Origin: Manihot esculenta
Lineage: Eukaryota; Streptophyta; Magnoliopsida; Malpighiales; Euphorbiaceae
Direction: 5' to 3'
Assembly: GCF_001659605.2 (NCBI RefSeq)
Contig: NC_035176.2
Location: 21,887,890-21,951,889, forward strand
Length of the DNA stretch: 64,000 nt
Shown: piece after piece, positions 1 to 8,237 of the stretch
How the letters are laid out: each line of letters opens with the position of its first letter
How positions within the stretch are numbered: position 1 is the stretch's first letter
Notes under the pieces: model-generated
The model's database searches: none
What the model was told of the DNA's origin: nothing
What the model saw: only the letters and a program-made list of their open reading frames with translations
Position numbers and translations under genes: made by a program

Positions 1-696
1 GACCTGAAGAAGTCTAGGAGATATGTTATGAAGCTTCACTCCAGGTATTCCTCGTTGGTTCAATCAGCAGAGAGGGAGAGCTTCCATGCTATAGTGGATA
101 TGGCGCGGAGAATGGAGGCTAGTGCCATTGTCCAAGGGACAGTTAAACAGTACGTGGCACAGTCTTCGGGTTCCAAACTCCCGAGGACAAGTGATGTTAA
201 TCTCTCCCCTCTAAGTGAGGCTGTCACAAAAAGTAAGAAGGGAGACAGAGGTCTCAGAAGATCAAAGAAGAACAAGTTCTGGAATCGGATAAAGTCTGGT
301 CTGGGATTAGGAGGTGGCTCGAGCTCAGGCACAGAGGTTGCAGAGTGTGCAAGGTGCGGTAGGCCGCACAAGGGAGTCTGTCGGTTTGGGACTACAGCAT
401 GTTACAGATGCGGCCAGGAGGGACACATAGCTCGGGAGTGTCCTAAGGCAGCTTTTATGACACCGTCCCATCAGACAACTCCAGGCAGTATGGCACAGCC
501 ATCAGCTCCAGCCATGTTTCAGGGCAGTGGTAGAGGCGGAGATAGGGGGACAGCCCCTTCTTCAGCAGGTTCCCGTGGGGAAGGTCCATCAGCTCCAGCG
601 CGGATCTTCGCCATGACCCAGCAGGAGGCTAACACATCGAACCCGATGGGATCAGGTAATCTCACTCTGGTATGTTCTGATGTGTCTGTTTTATGA
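1..696 (+). pseudogene. Gag fragment of a Tekay-type Ty3/gypsy element, cut by the window edge
   Basis: The frame is open from base 1, so the 5' part lies outside the window. The visible part covers the end of the capsid domain (residues resembling [19 protein letters not shown], shared with the intact copy at 50,025-55,070), a basic linker rich in K and R, and two cysteine clusters: a CxxCGxxHxGxC segment and a classic CCHC zinc knuckle (CYRCGQEGHIAREC). Zinc knuckles bind the element RNA during packaging. The frame stops at 696, right where the intact copy continues into the protease, so gag is separated from a decayed pol. Classification as Tekay/Del rests on similarity to the intact copy in this window. 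Confidence 0.85.
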
Positions 697-2905
697 ACCC
701 TGATGTTTCTCTTTTCTTTGTTTGCTTGTGAGCCCTTGTGAGGTTGGGTTGATAGCTTATGGGTTAGAGTATTCCCTTGGGGTCAGTGCACCCAAGTGTG
801 ATCCATCTGTGGCAGAGTCAGTCTGCCGGTATAGTCAGAGTATGTGTTGTGAGTAGATGCCTTCCAGCTGACCTAGCGGTTCTAGATTTGACTGTTTGAC
901 ATCATTCTAGGGTTGGATTGGTTCTTCTACTAGTGGTACTACCTAGTCTGCAGAGACAAGGTAGTCAGGTTCAGAGGTCAGGATGGATCATAGGTAGTCC
1001 TTAGAGGGGACAGAATAGGGATACCTAGAGGTTTAGTATCAACCCTATAGGCTCGTAGGTTGTTCAGGAAAAGTTGTCAGGGGTTCTAGCTCTTCAGAGA
1101 GACTATAGCGGTCAGGTCAGGGAGCCCGCCTCAGTGCCCATTGTTAGAGAGTTTTAGATGTTTCCCCAGACGAGTTCCCAGGACTACCACCTGTCAGGGA
1201 GATAGAGTTTAAAAATAGAAGTAATGCATGGAATTGGACCAACCTCTATCCCTCCCCACAGGATGGTATCAACAGAGTTTAAAGAGTTATAAGGATCAGT
1301 TGTGAGAGTTGGTAGTTAAGGGTTCCCATCTGACTGAGCACGTCGCCTTGGGGTGTTCCAGTAGTATTATGAGGATGAAGGATGGATCCCTAGGACTTTG
1401 TGTCGACTACAAGTCGTTGAACAAAGTCACTACCCAGAACAAGTATTTGTTACCTAGGATCGACGATCTATTTTAAGCCAGCTAGCGGGAGCTGGTTGCC
1501 TTTCAAAGATAGATCTGAAGTCTAGGTACCATCAGTTAAGATCAAGGAAGAAGATGTACTGAGAACAGTGTTTAGAACCAGATATGGGCACTACGAGTTC
1601 CTAGGAATGTCGTTCGGGTTAATGAACGCCCCTACATCATTCATGGATCTCATAAGCAGAGTTTTAATCGGTTTCTGGATCACTCCGTTATTGTCTTCAT
1701 TGACGGTATCTCGGCGAGTTCCAGAAATACAGAAGAGTATGCCCATCATCTGAAATCAGGATTGCAGATCCTGAGAGAACATGGCTTGGATGCCTAGTTC
1801 TCCAATGTGAGTTTTGGTCGAGGAGCATATCCTTCTTGGGTCATGTGTGTCGGAGAAAAGAAAAGTGAAGTAGACCTGAGAAAGTTGAAGTTGTAGCTAA
1901 CTAGCCCAGGCCCCTTGTAGTGACTAAGATCGAGAGCTTTTTGGGTTGGGCAGGTTACCTAATGGAGGTTCATCTAGAACTTCTCTAGAGTTGCCGCTCC
2001 TATGGCCAGATGGATCAAGAAGAACCAGAGGGTGTGTGGTCTACTCAGAGTGAAGAGGGCTTTGAAAAGCCAAAGGAAATGTTGATGTCAGCACCAGTGG
2101 TGGCTCTGTCCGCCAGTGATGGAGATTTCACAGTGTCCTGTGATGCGTCCCGTGTGGGACTAGGTTGTGTGTTATGTAAAGTGGTAGAATGATTGCTTAT
2201 GCTTCTAGGTAGCTGAAGAAGCATGAGTTGAATCATCTTACACACGATCCAGAGATGGCAATGGTAATACTTGCACTCAAGATGTGGAGGCGATACCTGT
2301 ATAAGGTATGAGGACAGATCCTTACAGATCGAAAGAGCTTGCAATACATCTTGAGTCAAGAGAGGAGAATCAGAGGCAGAGAAAAGGAGTAAGAGCTGCA
2401 TAGTCAGAAGATGAGAAGAATCAGAACTGCTGTGAGTCAGCAGGAGAGTATGAAGTCGTCCGCAAGAGGCATGTAGAGTTTCGGAAAAGAAGAAGAGTTT
2501 TGTCAGAGCGCACGGCGGAAGCGTGTTGAGGTCCTCGAGGAAGTTGAGGGTTGCTGGAGGTGTCTCCTAAAGAGAGGGTGATTCGTTATGCGCAGAAAGG
2601 TAAATCAGCTCTCAAATACATTGGACCCTTGAAATCCTGCGAAGGATTGGGAATGTATTCCACGAGTTAGATTTACCTACTTCAAAGGAAGAGCTTCATC
2701 CGTTTTTCCATGTTTCCACGGTATATGAGTTAGTGTCGGGTCCGAGTGAGGTTCTGGAAAGAACCAGAGGTGGAGATCATAAAGGATCTCACCTATGTTG
2801 AGTAGCTAGTACGGACTGCAGACACACAAGTCAGAAAGTGTGGAAACAAGGAAATCCCGATGGTGATAGCCCCTTAGAATCTCCTTCAGATGAAAAGTGC
2901 ACCAG
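697..2905 (+). pseudogene. Decayed, internally deleted pol of the same element
   Basis: Pieces of pol are recognisable in several frames: protease/linker remnants to about 1200, reverse transcriptase (1380-1760, including a YGHYEFLGMSFGLMNAP-like segment), and RNase H (2010-2190, with a [12 protein letters not shown] segment). From about 2,400 the reading jumps to the integrase C-terminal region (a VRKRHVEF-like stretch, then HELDLPTSKEELHPFFHVS-like). Compared with the intact copy, roughly 400 codons are missing, covering the integrase HHCC zinc finger and the DDE catalytic core. Many stops and frameshifts. The element could only move with enzymes supplied by a relative. Confidence 0.8.
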
Positions 2906-3023
2906 GGAGACCGAGAGTTTATACTCCAGCAATGACCGTGTCTCTCTTTTAGAAGAGAGGTTTTTAGGTTTTGCTTGCTTGTTGCTTGCTTGTTGATGTA
3001 TGCTTGATGCATGTTTGATGTTT

Positions 3024-3061
3024 GAACATTCGAGGACGAATGTTCTTAAAGGGGGGAAGAA
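3024..3061 (+). promoter_or_regulatory. Hairpin plus polypurine tract before the 3' LTR
   Basis: A 9-bp inverted repeat (GAACATTCG / CGAATGTTC, 4-nt spacer) at 3024-3045 is followed by a purine tract (TTAAAGGGGGGAAGAA) that ends at the LTR. The polypurine tract primes plus-strand DNA synthesis in LTR elements. The same hairpin and tract occur at 5922-5959 and 49917-49953 on the minus strand. Confidence 0.8.
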
Positions 3062-5582
3062 TGTAATACCCGGCTAGATTTCGGCATCGGAATCCCTACC
3101 TTCCGGCGGAATCTCCGTTGGAATATGGAATTTTGATGATGCCAGAGTCTTCTAGAGGGGTAAAATGTGATTTCTAAAAAGATTTTTACTGATTTCATGG
3201 TTTTAAATGAAAAAGAAGTGAGTTTTGAAAAGGAAAAGACTAAGGAGGTTTTTGCCAGGTTCGGCCGCCGAAAGTAAAGTTCGGCCGCCGAACATGAGTT
3301 GGTTTTGGGAGCGCTTTTGGCCTCCGAAAGCTATGTTTGAACAAACCAGGTTCGGCCGCCGAACCTCAAGTTCGGCCGCCGAACATGGGGGTGTTTTGCA
3401 TGCACGTTAGGCCGCCGAAGGAGGTTTGGCTGGCCACCTATAAAAGTCCCTCACACCGAAAATGGGCGAGATTTCTCCCCATTCTCGAGCTCAGGTGTGT
3501 TCATGTCCTCCTCTAGTCGTTTTCTTGCTTTTTCTTCAAATCCTTCACGTTTTATAAGCTATATGGTTGTTTTGAAGAGTTTTAAAGCTTGGATCAAGGT
3601 TTGGAGAGCTTGGAGACTTTAAGAGTTTGGGTTCTCCACATCTCAAGCTTTGGGTCGCACCAACCCTCGATCTTCAAGAGGTAAGTGTGGATCTATGCCT
3701 TCTTTTACGTTTCATGAAGTTTTAAGTGAGTTTTAAGAGGTTTTGATGGTTGAGCATGGGTAGAAATACATGTTAGGGTTTATGTGGGTTTTATGCCCAA
3801 TGTATGATAATGTATGTTCATGTGATGTTTGTGTTGGGGCTTAAGTTAGTTTTCAAGCCCCTTGAGCATATGGGAGAGAGTATGCATGATTGGGAGAGAG
3901 TATGTGAGGTTTGGTTTGTTTTGATGGTTTTGGCCTATGTGGGTCATAAGCTATCTATGTATGTTTCTTGACGTTGTTTTTGGGAGTTTAAGCTTGTTTG
4001 AGCTCCTTTGTGCATGGTTAAAGATGTATGCATGTGTTTGAGGAGTTGGATGCTTGTTTGGGGTGTTTGGAAGGTTAGGGAGGCTTGAAATGCACAAAGG
4101 CTGAGTTCTGGATGAACTCAGGTTCGGCCGCCGAAGGTGGTTTCGGCCGCCGAACCTGCCTAAGGATGCAGGGATTGGCCGCCTAACCTTGCCCCCGAAA
4201 GTTGAGTTTTGGCTTGAAAGCAGACTTTCGGCCGCCGAAGGTAATGTTCGGCCGCCGAAAGTGCCTGACTTTCGTCTCTGGAGAGAGAGTTCGGCCGCCG
4301 AAGGTGCCGCCGAACCTGCCTGACTTTCGTCTCTGTCTGGGACTTTCGACCGTCGAAGGTGCCGCCGAAAGTGCCCTGTCTAGCCCTTTCTTGGGTGTTT
4401 TCTATGCATGTTTAAGTGATGCTTTAGGGGGTTTTTGGGGAGTTGTTTATGAGTTGTTTAGAGTATGTTTGGCACCTCACTGGAGTCCACCTGTGTAGGA
4501 TCGGACCCGAGGAACCGAGGTGTTTAGCAGTGTTAGCTGCTTCAGAGTTAGTCCAGAGCTAGCCAGAGGTGAGTGGAACTAACCCTTATGTTTTAAATCA
4601 AATGTTTTCAGCATGTTAAAGCATGTTCATGCATCATGAATACCATGTTATGCAATAGGTTGTTTGCATTAGAATTCACGAATATGATGCATTGCATAAT
4701 ACGATGACAATGATGTGGATGGATACTGGATGATCCTCTAGCCCTCAGTATGTTATGACATGATATGAATTGATATGATATGGCATGTACGATATGATAT
4801 GAGACGAGAAGCCCAGGCGTGGCCGTATCGCCCCTGGCATAGAGTATGAAAAGTCCAGGTGTGGCCGTATCGCCCCTGGCATAGAGTATGTGAAGTCCAG
4901 GCGTGGCCGTATCGCCCCTGGCATAGAGTATTGTTGACTTGTTATGGTACGAGATTGATATGTAGAGGGCTATTGGTGACAGATTCATCCTTGAAGTGAT
5001 ATATTTGTGATGTGACGCATTCCATGATAGCATACGTTAAAATGAACTGTTTTCTTTTATGGTTTCTGCTCACTGGGCTTTTTAGCTCACCCCTCTCCCC
5101 TAACCCCAGGTTTGCAGGGTCAGAGATAGTCAGGAGATCAGCAGGTTACGTCCATGGTCATGTATATGTAATAGAATAGTAGTGGACATGATGTAATGTA
5201 AAGTTATGTAAGGATGTATAAGAGTTACATTGTATTATGACTTTATGTTATATGTTCAGAGTTATAGTATTGTGCTTGGCCCGAGTTGGTTAATCCCTTT
5301 GTACATGAGTTTTATGTTATGTTGTCACGTGTGATGGACCGAGTTTGACATAGGGTATGCTGACCCTAGGGGTTCTATGAGTTCAGTCATAGTGCATACA
5401 CAGGTCAAACGGGTTAAAGAAAAAGTTTACAGCCTTATGTTTTAAAGTTTATGCTAATGTTTGATCATGTATGGGATTATACCAGTTGTACAGGATGCAT
5501 AGTAGGCTTGCTACGGATCCCGACGGCCTTATGCCGATCTGGATCCTAGCGCCGGTAGCGGTCCGATTTTCGGGTCGTTACA
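3062..5582 (+). repeat. 3' LTR (2,521 bp) of the + strand Tekay element
   Basis: It begins TGTAATACCCGG and ends CGGGTCGTTACA, so it has TG...CA ends, directly after a polypurine tract. TATAAAA lies at 3439-3445. Upstream are four TTCGGC-C-GCCGAA palindromes at 3260, 3280, 3351 and 3371; further copies lie at about 4120-4370. Splice-like signals: donor GTAAGT at 3681, acceptor AG at 4497-4498, donor GTGAGT at 4569, acceptor AG at 5108-5109 after a pyrimidine-rich CTAAC-containing tract. A 42-bp minisatellite sits at 4811-4935. LTRs supply promoter and polyadenylation signals; the open frames seen in the repeats here are by-products of the palindromic motif. Confidence 0.9.
4811..4935. repeat. 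Three-copy 42-bp minisatellite inside the LTR
   Basis: The core GTGGCCGTATCGCCCCTGG recurs at exact 42-bp steps (CCAGG at 4813, 4855, 4897). Each unit has short complementary flanks (CCAGG / CCTGG). Because 42 is divisible by three, a fortuitous frame of 14-residue repeats appears on the minus strand. Other Tekay LTRs here carry different tandem units at the corresponding place (about 9038-9130, 35978-36062, 48285-48380). Confidence 0.85.
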
Positions 5583-5921
5583 CCTAAACTCATGCATGTT
5601 CGGCGGCCAAACTTGAGGTTCGGCGGCCGAACCTTGGCTCGTTTAAACAAAGCTTTCGGAGGCCAAAAGCACTCCCGAAACCTTTCCATGTTCGGCGGCC
5701 GAACTTCACTTTCGGCGGCCGAACCTGGCAAACGCCTCCTTGGTCTTTTCTTTTCAAAACTCACTTCTTTTTCCATTTAAAATCATGAAATCAGTAAAAA
5801 CATTTTTGAAAACACATTTTACCCCTTCTAGAAGCCTCTGGCATCTTCAAAATTCCAGATTCCAACGGAGATTCCGTCGGAAGGTAGGGATTCTGATGCC
5901 GGAATCTAGCCGGGTATTACA
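5583..5921 (-). repeat. Truncated 3' LTR (339 bp) of the - strand Tekay element
   Basis: Only the first 339 bp (sense direction) of the LTR remain. It aligns end to end with 10465-10803 of the complete LTR of the same element. It stops exactly where the + element's LTR begins, which suggests that the + element inserted into this LTR; the rest would lie left of the window. The two palindrome pairs (5599/5619 and 5691/5711) are kept. Confidence 0.8.
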
Positions 5922-7160
5922 TTCTTCCCCCCTTTAAGAACATTCGTCCTCGAATGTTCCACAAACAAACAGGCATAGCATAAAACATAGCATCAAGCAT
6001 ACATAAAGCAAGCAAGCAAACAAGCAAGCAAAACTTGAAAACCTCTCTCCTGAAAGAGGAACACAGGTACTACTGGAGTACAAACTCCCGGGTTTTCCAA
6101 ACCCACCTTTTCCCAAAAGAAACACCTTAGCAATACCCAACCTTCTCCTGAAACTCAACACGCTTCCACTGCGCTTCTCTGATCCTTACTCTTTTCTCTT
6201 CATCTTAACTGACTGGCTTCTTCTGACTGCTAACCCAAAACTAACTCTAACTCTCACAGGTAGTACCCGGATTTCAGATCTATCTTGGAAAACAAACAGC
6301 TCCTACTAGCTGTCCCAATAGATCATCCATCCTGCATGGGAATACCTTCCCTTGGTAGTGACCTTGTTCAACTGCCTGAAGTTGACATAGGGTCTCAAGG
6401 ATCCATCCTGCTTTTCCCACAACAACACTGGAGCAATCCAGGGTGAGGTACTAGGTCGGATAAAACCCCTTGTCTACCAAGTCTCACAACTGCTCCAACA
6501 ACTCCTACAACTCTGCAGGTGCCATCCTGTAGGGGAGAATAGAAATGGTTCTGGGTCTAGACACCACTCCTATGCTCAACTCCATTTCCCTAACAGATGG
6601 TGAACCTGACAACTCGTCTGGAAAAACATCTAAAACTCTCTAACTAAAGACACTGAGGTTGGTTCCCGGACCTGACTGCTAAACTCTCAAACAAGAGCTA
6701 GAACCCTCTGACAACCCCTCCTATGCACCCTACGAACCTGACAGGCTGACATCAAACCTCTAGGCATTCCTACTGTGTCCCCTTAGAAGACTACCTCTGA
6801 CCCATCCCGTCCTCTGAACTTGACTACCTCGTCTCTACAGACCAAGATAGCACCAGGAGCAGAAAAACCCAATCCAACCCTAAACTGGCGTCCAGACAGT
6901 CAAGTCTAGGACCTCAGAGTTGAGTGGAAGGCATCTACCCTCATCTATCACAGAACTGAACCGGCAGACTGACTCTGCCACAGATGGATCACGCTCGGGT
7001 CCACTGACCCAAAGAGAACACTCTAGCCTAGAAGCTATCAACTCAACCTCTCGACGGCTCCTAGAGCAACTAAAGAAAGAGACGCTCCAGGGTTCACAAA
7101 AATATACACATCAGAACATTTGAAAGTGAGCGTACCTGACACCACCATGTTCGATGTGTC
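5922..7160 (-). pseudogene. Remnants of pol (protease, part of RT, integrase tail)
   Basis: Reading leftwards on the minus strand, protease-like sequence matching the intact copy lies around 6880-7120 and an RT N-terminal part around 6240-6560 (the QLNKVTT-like and SPW..PVL-like segments are recognisable by comparison with 52,600-52,800). After a junction near 6,230 only an integrase C-terminal scrap follows (about 6130-6230). RT active site, RNase H and integrase core are absent. Stops occur throughout. Confidence 0.65.
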
Positions 7161-7166
7161 TGCCTC

Positions 7167-7967
7167 CTACTGAGCTTGGGTGAAGATCCGAGCTGGAGCT
7201 GGCTGACCTTCTCCGCAGGAACCTTCAGAAAAAAAGGCTGACCCTCTTCCTCTGCCTCGACCACTAACCTGAGCCACGGCTGGGGCTGCTGGCTGAGCCG
7301 CTCTACCTGAAGCTGCTTGCTGGGACTGAACCATCCAGGGCGCAATGGGACACTCACGAACCATGTGCCCTTCTTGACCGCATCTTAAACATGTTGTCGT
7401 CCCCGCGAGACAGACTCCCTTGTGCAGCCTACCGCACCTCAAGCATCTTGAACTGCCTGAGCCAGAGCTTGCGCCACCAAAACCCAGACTAGCCTTCAGT
7501 CGATTCCACAACTTGTTCTTCTTTGACCTTCTCAGGCCTCTGTTCCCCTTTTTAGTGGTGTTTCCCCACCTTTTATCTCTTGAGGCAGCTGTGCTCAAAG
7601 TGGAGGGATCAATCCCCCCTGAACCTGAGATCCTGGAATCCTGAGTCTGAGCACCCTCCTGAGAATCTCCCATACCTTCTTCTGGTACTCTGACTCCCAA
7701 ACTGATATCCCTTCTCTGAACATCCAACTCTACTTCCCTCACACTAGCTGACATTCTTCTTGGAGCCATTCCTTCTCTGCTTGCATCAAAAGACCTTCCA
7801 GGGTCCCTTGATGTTCCCCATCTGCTGACTCCCCATGACTGCGCTCTTGGCAGAACAGGGGGAAAGGTATCCATACCTTCCCTCTCATATGGAACTCTAG
7901 TCGATTCCACAGATCGACGACCACCTCGCATTCTGGCTCCCCTGAAGAACAACACACAAGCATACAA
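7167..7967 (-). pseudogene. Gag with capsid domain deleted
   Basis: The 266-codon frame starts with a segment resembling the N-terminus of the intact Gag (MRGGRRSVESTR; the likely start is this internal Met, as in the intact copy). It then jumps from about residue 115 to the post-capsid basic linker (RRSKKNKLWNRLKASLGFGG) and the CCHC knuckle ([14 protein letters not shown]). About 300 residues, including the proline/tyrosine-rich stretch and the whole capsid domain, are missing while the frame stays open. The RNA-binding end remains but particle assembly should not be possible. Confidence 0.8.
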
Positions 7968-8222
7968 TCAATCATTAGCATCATACGGTTCATATGAAAA
8001 CACATGAACCTGCAACATACATAGCATTAATGCACATGCATAAAATCATGGCATTACACATCATCATTCATAGAAGATAGGACTGGACATCCTATCCTAG
8101 TGGACATGATTTTACCTATTGTGCTTGCCCTTCTATGACATCTAAACCAACCTCTTTCCGATGTGGGAAATCTCTAATCCTTGAGCATCTTTGCTCAACA
8201 CACCGTACTAATGAGGCCCAAA

Positions 8223-8237
8223 GCTCTGATACCACTC
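8223..8237 (-). promoter_or_regulatory. Primer-binding site, initiator tRNA-Met type
   Basis: On the minus strand the sequence reads TGGTATCAGAGC three bases after the LTR end. It is complementary to the 3' end of initiator tRNA-Met, the usual primer for many plant LTR retrotransposons. Confidence 0.85.

Noticed and set aside
4608..5033. 141-codon minus-strand frame with 14-residue repeats
   Set aside because: The repeat comes from the 42-bp LTR minisatellite; sibling LTRs do not keep the frame.
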